NCBI GenBank assembly: GCA_000940995.1
Contig: CP005973.1
Span: 1,674,001 to 1,738,000 of the forward strand
Direction: 5' to 3'
Length of the DNA stretch: 64,000 nucleotides
From: Photobacterium gaetbulicola Gung47
Lineage (GTDB): Bacteria > Pseudomonadota > Gammaproteobacteria > Enterobacterales > Vibrionaceae
Part shown: one piece after another, positions 1 to 8,432 of the stretch
Numbering within the stretch: the first letter of the stretch is position 1
Layout of the letters: every line of letters begins with the position of its first letter
The notes under the pieces: generated by a model
Databases searched by the model: none
The model's input: the letters and a program-made list of their open reading frames with translations, nothing else
What the model was told of the DNA's origin: nothing
Made by a program: the position numbers and the translations under genes

Positions 1-565
1 TCCAAACATCGACAAAAATAATCGCACTCATAGACCAGTTAGGATCAGCGGTCCACGCAATCTTCTCGCTGATCACTCCCAAGGAAAGCAAAATATGATT
101 CACAACCCCGAACTGATCATGAAACATCCATTCCCACATTCTCGCTGACACAATTGTTGGTATGGCCCAAGGAACCAAAACGACGGCTCTCATCAACCCT
201 TTGGTTGGCATGTTGGCATTCAAAATCAGCGCAATACCCAAACCAAGCACAGTTTCCAAACTGACAGAGACAACAGCAAAATAAAGGGTATTCGAGACAG
301 ACTTCCACCAGCTTGGATCCGTAACCAGAAAATAGTAATTCTCCAAGCCGATAAATTGCGCCGATTCTGGCGAGGTTAATGAGGCATCAGTAAATGAAAA
401 ATAAAATGTTCGCAGCAATGGCCATAAAGCCACGCCACCTAGTACCACAAGCATAGGCAATAAGAATAGCCATGCCTCCCTTTGCTTGACTACTGCCAGC
501 AGTGGCTTTTTCGTTTTCCTGTCTTCAAGGGAGACAGGCTCAAGCGATTGGTGCATCGTTGCCAT
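1..565 (-). CDS. Sugar ABC transporter permease, MalF/UgpA type (partial)
   Basis: This is the N-terminal 188 residues of an inner-membrane permease; the gene runs off the left edge of the window. After a charged cytoplasmic start there is a first membrane segment (around residues 33-55, EAWLFLLPMLVVLGG), then the short periplasmic stretch with FIGLENY and further hydrophobic segments (FAVVSVSLETVLGLGIALIL), as in MalF/UgpA-family carbohydrate permeases. The start at 565 is preceded by a strong GGGGGAGA ribosome site. It lies 15 nt downstream of the ATPase stop, so it belongs to the same operon and presumably pairs with a second permease outside the window. The family call is secure; the substrate is unknown. 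Confidence 0.88.
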   Translation of the reverse strand, partial: MATMHQSLEPVSLEDRKTKKPLLAVVKQREAWLFLLPMLVVLGGVALWPLLRTFYFSFTDASLTSPESAQFIGLENYYFLVTDPSWWKSVSNTLYFAVVSVSLETVLGLGIALILNANMPTKGLMRAVVLVPWAIPTIVSARMWEWMFHDQFGVVNHILLSLGVISEKIAWTADPNWSMSAIIFVDVW

Positions 566-580
566 AACTTCTCCCCCTCT

Positions 581-1675
581 TTAAGATGCGATCGCGATTT
601 GATGCTCAGTTTTGTAAACCAAGTTAATGCCATCTTTAGCAAAGAAATGGGCTTTGCTTTTATCTACCGTCAACCAGACTTTATCGCCAGTAGCCAATTG
701 CAATTGACCGTCTCTGACAACATTAATCTTGTCTCCATTATCCAAGCTGCAATAGACACAGGTTTCCGTCCCTAGCACTTCCACCAAGTTAACGGTAACT
801 TCCATCGCCCCCGAGACAGGCTCGGTCGACAAGTGAATATCTTTAGGCCTGATACCCAAGGTAGAAACCTGGTTGATATATGGCGCGATGACATCTGTAA
901 CGGTGTCGCCATCAAGGTTATGAAAGCCGTTGCTGTCCATGGACCCAGAAATGAAGTTCATCTTCGGAGAACCAATAAACCCGGCGACAAACAGGTTGTA
1001 GGGTTGGTTAAATAGCGCGAGAGGTGTACCAAATTGCTCTATATTGCCACCATTTAACACAACGATACGATCAGCCAAGGTCATTGCTTCAACCTGATCG
1101 TGCGTGACATAAATCATGGTAGAGTTCAGCTTCTTGTGCAGCGCTGATATCTCAACCCGCATATCCACCCGCAATTCAGCGTCGAGGTTACTCAGCGGCT
1201 CGTCAAACAAGAAAATCTTAGGCTCACGGACAATGGCCCGCCCGATTGCCACACGCTGGCGTTGACCACCAGACAATTGGCTGGGTTTGCGATCAAGTAA
1301 ATGATCCAACTGAAGGATCCGGGATGTATTCTCAACCTGTGACTCTATCTGCTTTTTCGGCATGCCTGCTGTTTTTAGCGCAAACGCCATATTGTCTCTG
1401 ACGGTCATGTGCGGATATAACGCATAGGATTGGAAGACCATTGCAAGCCCTCGCTTACCTGGAGGCACATCGTTAACTTCGTATCCGTCAATATACATAT
1501 CACCGCTGGTTTGCGGCTCGAGCCCTGCAATCATTCGTAGCAAGGTTGACTTACCGCACCCCGAAGGGCCAACAAATACGATGAATTCACCCTGCTCAAT
1601 TTGCAGGTTGATATCCTTTAAGATTTCATTATTTCCAAAGCTCTTGGCCACATTTTCAAGCGTCAAAATGTTCAT
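581..1675 (-). CDS. Sugar ABC transporter ATP-binding protein, MalK/UgpC type
   Basis: This 364-residue ATPase would energise sugar import from the cytoplasmic face of the membrane. It shows the Walker A motif GPSGCGKST near residue 37, the signature LSGGQRQRVAIGRA near 134, Walker B IFLFDEPLSNLD near 154 and the H-loop YVTHDQ. After residue about 235 comes the C-terminal TOBE/regulatory domain typical of MalK/MsmX/UgpC proteins, at the usual length. It follows the ROK kinase by 11 nt and precedes the permease by 15 nt. The subfamily fits carbohydrate import. Some members are shared by several transporters, but here it sits in a dedicated operon. Confidence 0.95.
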   Translation of the reverse strand: MNILTLENVAKSFGNNEILKDINLQIEQGEFIVFVGPSGCGKSTLLRMIAGLEPQTSGDMYIDGYEVNDVPPGKRGLAMVFQSYALYPHMTVRDNMAFALKTAGMPKKQIESQVENTSRILQLDHLLDRKPSQLSGGQRQRVAIGRAIVREPKIFLFDEPLSNLDAELRVDMRVEISALHKKLNSTMIYVTHDQVEAMTLADRIVVLNGGNIEQFGTPLALFNQPYNLFVAGFIGSPKMNFISGSMDSNGFHNLDGDTVTDVIAPYINQVSTLGIRPKDIHLSTEPVSGAMEVTVNLVEVLGTETCVYCSLDNGDKINVVRDGQLQLATGDKVWLTVDKSKAHFFAKDGINLVYKTEHQIAIAS

Positions 1676-1686
1676 AATTGCTTTCC

Positions 1687-2604
1687 CTAACGATTCGATT
1701 CCAGAGGCGACAACGCAGCGCCGATGATCCCGGCGGTATTGCCGAAGTGGGCAAATTGAATTGGAATACTTTTACAGTCTTCGGCCCAAATCCGCTCTCT
1801 TATTGCTTGGATGGTCAGTTCCTGATAAATCCCACCCGCAACGCCCAGTCCTCCCCCGATAACAATGCCATCGGGATCGAGCATATTGACAATTTGTGCT
1901 ACCAGCCCGCCCAGACACTGCGAAGCTGCATGGATATGCGCTCTCTCTGGCCCGTCAGCCGATTGCGCGGCTTTGAGCATTGCAGGGACACCTCCCGGAT
2001 ACGGCTCTCCTGTTGCCAATTGCCAACTGCTAGCTAATCCACTTCCTGATACTTGCTCTTCAGCAACAAAACTTGAAAGTTCACTACAGTGCGGGCATAG
2101 CCCACTAAGGGGGCTGCTGGCAAAATGAATCGCGTAACCATTAGCCCCTCGCCATGGTTTACCGTCTATGAACAGGCTATAGCTTAATCCTGTCCCCAAA
2201 GAGATATAGACAAAACTATGGAATGACTTACCTGCCCCAAACCTAGCCTCCGCTAGCCCTGCCACCCTGACATCACTATCAAAAAGCACACGGGAAATAG
2301 GGAAATCTTCTTCACGCAGGTGTTTTAAATCAAAGTTCCAGTCACTGACTATTTGCCCCTGGTTATTCACTAACTCAGGAAAAGCAAGACCGCAAAGTTC
2401 AACATTCTGGCCTGACGCCAACGCCGCTTTAAGCTGGCCTTGAACGAGGTTCTTTAAATCTTCAATGATTGCTTCAGTACTACGATGCCGATTTGTCGGA
2501 ATAACCTCAGAGTTATACAGTTTTCCATTACCTAAATTGACCAAGCCCGCAGCTATTTTTGTTCCGCCAATATCTACACCGATTCCGTATTTGGCCTCTT
2601 CCAT
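1687..2604 (-). CDS. ROK-family sugar kinase with an atypical zinc motif
   Basis: This 305-residue protein has the N-terminal phosphate-binding motif GIGVDIGGTKIAAGLV and a second glycine-rich motif SLGTGLSYSLFIDG, as in ROK glucokinases and N-acetylhexosamine kinases. It lacks a DNA-binding N-terminus, so it is an enzyme rather than a repressor. The catalytic aspartate is probably in FDSDVRVAGLAE. The usual GEIGH and CxCGxxGCxE zinc signature is replaced by NGYAIHF...GLCPHCSEL, leaving only two of the usual cysteines. It is cotranscribed with the ABC transporter and would phosphorylate the imported sugar or its keto/amino derivative. The start has a GGGAG site. The kinase call is firm; the substrate is unknown. 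Confidence 0.88.
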   Translation of the reverse strand: MEEAKYGIGVDIGGTKIAAGLVNLGNGKLYNSEVIPTNRHRSTEAIIEDLKNLVQGQLKAALASGQNVELCGLAFPELVNNQGQIVSDWNFDLKHLREEDFPISRVLFDSDVRVAGLAEARFGAGKSFHSFVYISLGTGLSYSLFIDGKPWRGANGYAIHFASSPLSGLCPHCSELSSFVAEEQVSGSGLASSWQLATGEPYPGGVPAMLKAAQSADGPERAHIHAASQCLGGLVAQIVNMLDPDGIVIGGGLGVAGGIYQELTIQAIRERIWAEDCKSIPIQFAHFGNTAGIIGAALSPLESNR

Positions 2605-2626
2605 GCAAAACTCCCTTTATTAGAGA

Positions 2627-2703
2627 GGTTCTGTCCAGTTATTCCCTACACATGCTCATCTGAAATGATAAATATCTTATTTGGGTATTAACTAGACAGA
2701 ACC
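2627..2703. repeat. Long imperfect inverted repeat between operon genes
   Basis: The left arm (GGTTCTGTC then CAGTTATTCCC, 2627-2646) and the right arm (GGGTATTAACT then AGACAGAACC, 2683-2703) are complementary over about 18 of 21 positions, with a 36-nt AT-rich loop. It fills most of the gap between the isomerase and the kinase. It could fold in the mRNA as a partial terminator or RNA-stability element, or be a small mobile-element remnant; the sequence alone does not decide. Confidence 0.6.
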
Positions 2704-2720
2704 AATAAAGTAATCAGTCG

Positions 2721-3608
2721 TTACTTATTTCCTAATCCCATTGTTAGGGCAAAGTCTAGGTTTTTACGGGCATAGGTTTTTGCTAAGCCCTCACGGTCAG
2801 GATAAATATCTTGTTCAATTACCGCATAGCCGTGGAAGCCAGTTGCATTAATCGCCTCTTTAACGGATTTAAAATCTACATTTCCCATTCCCAGGGGAAC
2901 CATGACGCCCATTTCAAACGCATCGTTATCAGATAGCTTTTCTTGCTTTACTTTATCGAGAACATAACGACTCATATCTTTCAAATGATAATAATTAATT
3001 CGGCTACCATAGTTTTTAATGAAGTCTTCTGGAATACCACCTGTATATAAATGATGCCCCGTATCAAAACACAAATTCACATACTCACTAGGGGTATCAT
3101 TTAATAGCCTGATAATTTGATGTTCATTTTCAATACATGTCGACACATGAGGGTGGAAAGCATATTCCAGCCCGTACTCTTCTTTTACTATTTTTGCAGA
3201 CTCATTAATCACACTGATAACATGTTGCCATTGGCTCAGGTTCAAATTTCTATCCATGGGGTGTGGATATAGCTCATCACCATCCATAAAGACAAAATAC
3301 TCGGCACCTAACTCGACCAATAGCGGGCAGACTTTATCAATATCTTCTCTTATCCGCAGCAGGGCATCAGGAACAATTAAGTCACTCATATGGGCGGTAC
3401 TGCACACCGACATATCACGTAAGTAGAGCTCTTCTTTCAATCTATCTATTTCTGTCGGTAAGTATCCATAGGGACCGAGTTCGATCACCGAATGGCCCAC
3501 CTCTTTCGCCTCATCGAGAAACTTACTCCAACTAGGCTGCTCTTTATCCTCAGGGTACCACACCCCCCATGAGCAGGGACAAGTCGCCAACTTAATATCA
3601 TTATTCAT
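2721..3608 (-). CDS. Sugar phosphate isomerase/epimerase, IolE-like TIM barrel
   Basis: This 295-residue protein belongs to the xylose-isomerase-like TIM-barrel superfamily (IolE, hydroxypyruvate isomerase and 3-keto-sugar lyase relatives). It begins KLATCPCSWGVWYPED, the usual barrel start of IolE-type enzymes. Probable metal and active-site residues are in IELGPYG, YAFHPHVST, CFDTGHHLYTGG, YYHLKDM and the C-terminal VIEQDIY glutamate. Its start overlaps the stop of the upstream dehydrogenase by 8 nt, so the two are translationally coupled and probably act consecutively. Proteins of this kind paired with Gfo/Idh/MocA dehydrogenases often isomerise, dehydrate or cleave a keto-sugar intermediate. 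The exact reaction cannot be read from sequence. Confidence 0.87.
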   Translation of the reverse strand: MNNDIKLATCPCSWGVWYPEDKEQPSWSKFLDEAKEVGHSVIELGPYGYLPTEIDRLKEELYLRDMSVCSTAHMSDLIVPDALLRIREDIDKVCPLLVELGAEYFVFMDGDELYPHPMDRNLNLSQWQHVISVINESAKIVKEEYGLEYAFHPHVSTCIENEHQIIRLLNDTPSEYVNLCFDTGHHLYTGGIPEDFIKNYGSRINYYHLKDMSRYVLDKVKQEKLSDNDAFEMGVMVPLGMGNVDFKSVKEAINATGFHGYAVIEQDIYPDREGLAKTYARKNLDFALTMGLGNK

Positions 3609-4704
3609 CTTCGACTCCTAATGCTTTGGCAATACACTGCACCGCCCGCTGGGCTAACTGGATATCTTTAAGGGAGTCGCTTAGGGTAGTTTTGAAGTCC
3701 CCCCCTTCAGTGAGCACCGAATGGAAGTGTAATAACTCATTAGTAAACTGATCGCGATAGAATGGACCACTCACCCTATGATGATTTTGGTCATCAATTG
3801 ATGACTGGTACTCGAATGTCGTCGGTAAATTTCTGATATATGGGGTTGTGTAGTTCACCCTGAACATTTCAGATTCCGAGGTCACTTCAATCGAGGCATC
3901 AACCCTAGCTAGGTTATCAATGAGGATCTCATAACTGGTAAAAAAGTGGCCGTAATCCAACGTCATAACAATATTTTCGCCCGTAGGGTTACAGTATGCA
4001 CTCACCACTTTTTCTGGTTCCCCGAGCAACATTCTCAAGGCTGATAAATTATGAATCGCCGCACCAGTCAAAACTCGATAAGCCTTCCACAATAAATCCG
4101 AGTGGGCTTTTTTTCCCAGTATATGCTGCCGCTGGGCTGTTTCTACTTCTGCTAATGTCGATATTTTTAGGGAGTCATAATCGCCAGCAACAAATGTTGG
4201 GCTCACTTGCGGGATATAATAGTCCCCTTCACGCTGTAGATCCTTCACACGTACGCTTTTAATTTCACCAAAACTTTTCAACTGCTGTTCAGCTTGAAGA
4301 AATGCTTCAGAGTAAGCCCGCATATAAGCAACACAAATTTTAACGCCCTTTTCCTCGGCGAGGCTAACGAGCTCTTCGATATGTTCTGTTTGAAGACAAG
4401 AAGGCTTCTCCAACAATATATGCTTATTGTTTTCAATCGCCAATCTTGCATGGTAATAATGCAGTGGGTCAGGTGACATAATGATCACAGCATCAACATT
4501 ATCATCTTTTATGACATCTTCCGGCTCAGAGTATGCCCGGTTTATTTGATATTGCTGGCACAAACTATTCACTAATGTTGGGCTGATATCTTGGCCTGCG
4601 ACCACTTTAAATAACTCGTTATATCGAAACAGCGTCGGCAGGTGCAAGGTTTGGGCGGCCTCTCCCATCCCAATCAAACCAATATTCAATACTTCACTCG
4701 TCAT
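3601..4704 (-). CDS. Gfo/Idh/MocA-family NAD(P)-dependent sugar dehydrogenase
   Basis: This 367-residue oxidoreductase has an N-terminal Rossmann fold (NIGLIGMGEAAQTLHLPTL), the aspartate of the first crossover strand in GQDIS, and the family EKPSC motif near residue 98. The C-terminal half is the substrate-binding GFO domain. Such enzymes oxidise or reduce a sugar hydroxyl or keto group, commonly at C2 or C3. The ATG at 4704 is chosen over an upstream TTG at 4716 because AGAGGA sits just before it. An 11-bp palindrome 26 bp upstream matches those at the head of the operon, suggesting an internal regulated promoter. Confidence 0.88.
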   Translation of the reverse strand: MTSEVLNIGLIGMGEAAQTLHLPTLFRYNELFKVVAGQDISPTLVNSLCQQYQINRAYSEPEDVIKDDNVDAVIIMSPDPLHYYHARLAIENNKHILLEKPSCLQTEHIEELVSLAEEKGVKICVAYMRAYSEAFLQAEQQLKSFGEIKSVRVKDLQREGDYYIPQVSPTFVAGDYDSLKISTLAEVETAQRQHILGKKAHSDLLWKAYRVLTGAAIHNLSALRMLLGEPEKVVSAYCNPTGENIVMTLDYGHFFTSYEILIDNLARVDASIEVTSESEMFRVNYTTPYIRNLPTTFEYQSSIDDQNHHRVSGPFYRDQFTNELLHFHSVLTEGGDFKTTLSDSLKDIQLAQRAVQCIAKALGVEDE

Positions 4705-4729
4705 AATTCCTCTCAATCATGCGGTTGGG

Positions 4730-4740
4730 TGATTTAATCA
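4730..4740. promoter_or_regulatory. Probable ROK-repressor operator (TGATTTAATCA)
   Basis: This perfect 11-bp palindrome lies 26 bp upstream of the dehydrogenase start and is identical to one of the two palindromes upstream of the solute-binding protein gene. Its recurrence inside one cluster supports a shared operator, most simply for the divergent ROK regulator at 7237-8424. Confidence 0.55.
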
Positions 4741-4782
4741 AACCAAAAACTAAAATCTAGAAACTAAAAAAAGAAAGCAGTA

Positions 4783-5589
4783 TTAACCGATGGCGACATC
4801 GTCGGGTATTGCATCATCAACAACATGCACTTTGGCATTCTTGCACTCATGGATGATGGTTGAAGGCCAGCTTTCATCATAACGATCAGACTGAAATATT
4901 TTCCTGACTGCCTGTTTTTTGTGCTCACCATCAATTAGCAGACCCGCTTCTTTCGATAGGGCTGCAATAGAGGCAGGGCCAATCGTTAAACCATACTCAG
5001 GCACCTCCGCCAACGATTTGAAATCAGGGAAAGTACCGAGGTTATCCGTCCGTGTGGTGTCGGCCAATTTGGTCACCCGGGTTACATCATGGAGCGATGT
5101 TCCCGGCGGATTGAATGCAACATGGCCATCCGATCCGCCCGTCGCGAGAATAAAGTAATCAATCCCACCTGCCGCTTTGATCCTATTGTCGTATTCCTGC
5201 GGAGCAGCAAGATCAGGAAACCAGACATTCTCTTTCGGGATCTGGTGGGAGCTCTCCAGATCGCTATTCAATCTCTGCCGAATATCCACTTCCGCAAACC
5301 GTCTGCAACTATAATGGGCATCAGCATCGGCCTGCCGTAGCCCCTGGTCGGTGTCCAGCACGTAGTCGTCCATCATGATGATAATAAGATGGCTAAGATC
5401 TTGGTTTTCTAAACCGGCCTGTTCTGCCATTGCTTGGTAGACCGCCATCGGAGAACGCCCGCCGGGACACCCCAGCAAATAAGGACGATTGTTCGCTCTA
5501 GCCTTTTCCACTCCAGAGAGAATATAACGGGCTAATGCCGCTCCCTGTTCACTGCAGTTGGTATAACGGGTAAATGTTGTCGTATTCAT
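4783..5589 (-). CDS. Glucosamine-6-phosphate deaminase-like isomerase (NagB family, altered active site)
   Basis: This 268-residue protein has the NagB/6-phosphogluconolactonase fold: a phosphate-binding CPGGRSP loop near residue 41, the MMDDYV segment (D74/D75, the position of the NagB catalytic base), and ATGGSDGHVAFN near residue 150 with D154 and H156. In E. coli NagB the next segment is FNEP and its glutamate (E148) belongs to the catalytic machinery; here it reads FNPPG, so that glutamate is absent. The enzyme may therefore act on a different amino or keto sugar. It sits between the binding protein and the dehydrogenase genes in the same orientation. Confidence 0.83.
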   Translation of the reverse strand: MNTTTFTRYTNCSEQGAALARYILSGVEKARANNRPYLLGCPGGRSPMAVYQAMAEQAGLENQDLSHLIIIMMDDYVLDTDQGLRQADADAHYSCRRFAEVDIRQRLNSDLESSHQIPKENVWFPDLAAPQEYDNRIKAAGGIDYFILATGGSDGHVAFNPPGTSLHDVTRVTKLADTTRTDNLGTFPDFKSLAEVPEYGLTIGPASIAALSKEAGLLIDGEHKKQAVRKIFQSDRYDESWPSTIIHECKNAKVHVVDDAIPDDVAIG

Positions 5590-5644
5590 GGGCTATATCC
5601 AAATCCTTAAAGAAATGGCACAGCAGCGCTGTGCCAACAATTCA

Positions 5645-6922
5645 TTACCAGCGAGCTCTGCGTTTTACTCGCTCTAACTCTCGCTCCAGCTTTGTTAAAG
5701 CAGCTTGAGGGTCGGTATTGCCAGCAAGAGCGGCATGCACATCAGACCAAATGGTGTAGCTGACTCGGCTGTATTGATCACCGGCGATCTGGGATGGCCT
5801 CGCCACAACATTTTCAAAAGCTTGTTCTACGTGGGACAAGAACGGATTAGCGGCGATGATCTCTTTATCTTGATACAGCGCAGGCAAGGTAGGGCTATAT
5901 CCACCTTCAATGGCACGGCGTTTCTGCTCTTCTGGGCCAGTAAGATACTGCACTAGATCAACAGCAATTTCGGGATTAGATGAATACTTGGAGACACCCA
6001 ATAAGGCAGTACCATAGCAACCGGCATTTTTTCCATCAGGTGTCGCCTTGGGTAGCGAAACCACCCCGACTTTATCTTTTATTACACTGCTGTCTGAATT
6101 GGCTAAGTTCCATGCATACGCCCAGTTACGCATAAATAGGGCATTACCATTTTGGAACACGCCTCTCGAGGATTCTTCGTCATAGTTCAACACCCCTGGA
6201 GGGCTGATATTGTTTACCCAACTAGAGGCAACTTTTAAAACTTCCACATTGTCAGGGCTATTGACCGTAATATCCCCTTTGTCACTGACAATAGAGCCAT
6301 TGCGCGTACTGCCAAACCACTCTGCAATATTACAAGTCAGACCTTCATAGGGCCTACCCTGCCAAACATAACCCCAAAAATCTTGATTTCCTTGCTTACG
6401 CTCAGCAGCCTGGATCATTTCGGCCGATTGAGTTAATTCCATATAGGTTGTGGGAATAGGTTGCTCGTACTTTTCAAGCAAATCCTTGCGATAAAACAAT
6501 AATCCAGTGTCCATATACCAAGGAATAGAAAGCACTTTCCCATTCACCGTTGTTCCATCAACGGCAGCTTTGAAATGCTGACCCAACTCTTCATTGCTGA
6601 CATATTCCCTCATGTCAACGAGATGATCTTTCAGCGCGCCTGGCCAAATCGTATCGAGTATCAGAACATCGACATCCGTCGATTTAGACGCAAGTAGCTG
6701 TTGATATAGTGGCAAGACATCATCCCAACCCGCGGGAAGCGTGACGACATTCACCGTATTACCGGTTTTCTCTGCCCAGCTGGATGTTCCCTCCCGACAT
6801 AGTTGCAGCTCTACACCAGAAGAACTGCAGAATACAGTAACCTCTGCTGCGACAGTCACTGCAGGCAGGGTGCCCAATACAATACTTGTTGCTAAGCCCA
6901 AACTACGTAAAGGTGTTGGCAT
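5645..6922 (-). CDS. Extracellular sugar-binding protein of an ABC importer (family 1)
   Basis: This 425-residue protein starts with a Sec signal peptide (about residues 1-26, cleavage near TVAAEV) and has the layout of family-1 solute-binding proteins such as MalE and ThuE. It includes the hinge motif IPWYMDTGLLFYRKDLLEKY near residue 135 and NGNALFMRNWAYAW near 255. It would capture a mono- or disaccharide in the periplasm and deliver it to the permeases. It is the first gene of the operon; GAGG lies 8 nt before the start and two palindromic operators lie just upstream. The closest remembered relatives are trehalose/maltose-type binding proteins, but the ligand cannot be assigned. Confidence 0.92.
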   Translation of the reverse strand: MPTPLRSLGLATSIVLGTLPAVTVAAEVTVFCSSSGVELQLCREGTSSWAEKTGNTVNVVTLPAGWDDVLPLYQQLLASKSTDVDVLILDTIWPGALKDHLVDMREYVSNEELGQHFKAAVDGTTVNGKVLSIPWYMDTGLLFYRKDLLEKYEQPIPTTYMELTQSAEMIQAAERKQGNQDFWGYVWQGRPYEGLTCNIAEWFGSTRNGSIVSDKGDITVNSPDNVEVLKVASSWVNNISPPGVLNYDEESSRGVFQNGNALFMRNWAYAWNLANSDSSVIKDKVGVVSLPKATPDGKNAGCYGTALLGVSKYSSNPEIAVDLVQYLTGPEEQKRRAIEGGYSPTLPALYQDKEIIAANPFLSHVEQAFENVVARPSQIAGDQYSRVSYTIWSDVHAALAGNTDPQAALTKLERELERVKRRARW

Positions 6923-6938
6923 GATGTTATCCTCTCCT

Positions 6939-6967
6939 TGATTAAATCAATTAAAGTGATTTAATCA
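6939..6967. promoter_or_regulatory. Paired palindromic operators upstream of the binding-protein gene
   Basis: TGATTAAATCA (6939-6949) and TGATTTAATCA (6957-6967) are each perfect palindromes with an odd central base. Their centres are 18 bp apart and they lie 17-45 bp upstream of the operon's first start codon. The arrangement suits a dimeric repressor, here most plausibly the adjacent ROK protein. Confidence 0.6.
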
Positions 6968-7133
6968 GACGCACCTCGACATTGGCTAGTTTTTAATCTG
7001 AGATATGTGACATAAGCATCAATAAGGCTCAGGATATAGGTAATTAGAAATCGACGATCACACTTCAATAATGCCATCATCATGTGTTCTTATAAAAATT
7101 TGAACCAAATCAAAGTGAGCAAAACTTGATAAG

Positions 7134-7153
7134 TCAATTAAATGGATTTAATG
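7134..7153. promoter_or_regulatory. Degenerate copy of the operator near the ROK regulator
   Basis: TCAATTAAATGGATTTAATG closely resembles the segment at 6947-6967 and lies about 84 bp upstream of the ROK regulator start. It would allow autoregulation of the divergent gene. The remaining sequence of the 314-nt divergent gap shows no other clear element. Confidence 0.4.
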
Positions 7154-7236
7154 TATGGCTATGACAAGTAGATGAATCGATTTCGCTGATTCGTCACAAA
7201 ACAACTGTATTTCCAAACAACGGAGAACCTCTAGCA

Positions 7237-8424
7237 ATGAGAGGAACAAACCATGAGGATACTCGTCGATTTAATCTAGCTGCTGTATTTGAAACCGTAC
7301 GTAAGTCAGGTTCAATTAGTCGGGTAGAAATAGCTAGCCGAACAGGCTTGAGAAATCAAACGATTACAAATATCACTCGCGAACTCATCGAGTCTGGTTT
7401 ACTCATTGAAGCAGGAAAAATAAAGGGCAAGAGGGGCCAGCCCCAGACCATTCTTGAAGTCAATAACCCAAATGCGTGCTCAATCGGGATCCAGATAGAC
7501 AAGGGCATCATGACGGCTCGGCTAGTCGACATTCAGCTCAACACATTAGCCAGCTACCGCGGCGAGATGATGAGCCTGGAGCCAGCATATATCGTTGATG
7601 AGATTGCCAAAGTCATTAACCAATTATCCACCCGTATCACTGAAACTCAGACTTTCTGGGGTACCGGCGTTGCCGTTGCCACTCTGATAAACAACGAAGC
7701 TCCCGACGATTTACTATCCCCTGGCTGGGGTATTTGGAAAAATTTCAATTTAATCGCTGAATTAAGCAAGCAAATCAGTACACCAATATATCTAGAAAAT
7801 GATGCGACAGCCGCCGCGATTGGCAGCCGATTTTCCGGTCTAGGCAACATGCTGAATAACTTTGCTTATCTCTATATCGGCAACGGCATTGGAGCTGGAT
7901 TGATAGTCAATGGCCAACCCTATAAAGGTGCTTGGAATAACGCCGGAGAAATCGGTCGTATCCAATGGCCAAATAAAGGTGAAATAGAATACCTAGAAAA
8001 GCTGTTATCCCTTTCAGGACTTAGCCGTGTCCTCGAGTGTCCGGAATCTGAGCTCTTGATGGCAGATTTCATTGAACAGCAAATTACGTTATCAAGCCCA
8101 CAATTTACGGGTTGGTTGGACGAAGCGGCATTACGCCTTAAATTCATCGTCAATATTTTAGAAAATATGCTTGAGCCAGAGAGCATCATCATAGGCAGCA
8201 CACTGCCCAATGCGCTACTTCACAAACTGCTTGAGCATGCCGAACCACTACCAACGTCTATCTGTGCGCTCACCAACAGGCAGCATCCCCGGGTTATGAT
8301 CGCTCCCCAATCAAACAACATTATTGCCACAGGCGCGGCAGCCATCCCCATGTACGCCACCTGTAACCCTAAGCTGATTAATCTATTTAATAGCACCCAC
8401 TCAACACCACCTTTACTTGCCTGA
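7237..8424 (+). CDS. ROK-family transcriptional repressor (NagC/XylR type)
   Basis: This 395-residue protein has an N-terminal winged helix-turn-helix (residues about 15-75, SGSISRVEIASRTGLRNQTITNITREL) followed by a ROK sugar-kinase-like domain with YIGNGIGAGLIVNG near residue 212 and NNAGEIGRIQWP near 232. The typical CxCGxxGC zinc cluster is missing. It is transcribed divergently from the sugar operon. The recurrent TGATTWAATCA sites in the shared gap and inside the operon are its most likely targets. By family analogy the inducer would be the sugar or its phosphate. The gene starts at an ATG preceded by CGGAGAACC. Confidence 0.9.
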   Translation: MRGTNHEDTRRFNLAAVFETVRKSGSISRVEIASRTGLRNQTITNITRELIESGLLIEAGKIKGKRGQPQTILEVNNPNACSIGIQIDKGIMTARLVDIQLNTLASYRGEMMSLEPAYIVDEIAKVINQLSTRITETQTFWGTGVAVATLINNEAPDDLLSPGWGIWKNFNLIAELSKQISTPIYLENDATAAAIGSRFSGLGNMLNNFAYLYIGNGIGAGLIVNGQPYKGAWNNAGEIGRIQWPNKGEIEYLEKLLSLSGLSRVLECPESELLMADFIEQQITLSSPQFTGWLDEAALRLKFIVNILENMLEPESIIIGSTLPNALLHKLLEHAEPLPTSICALTNRQHPRVMIAPQSNNIIATGAAAIPMYATCNPKLINLFNSTHSTPPLLA

Positions 8425-8432
8425 TGGCCAAA

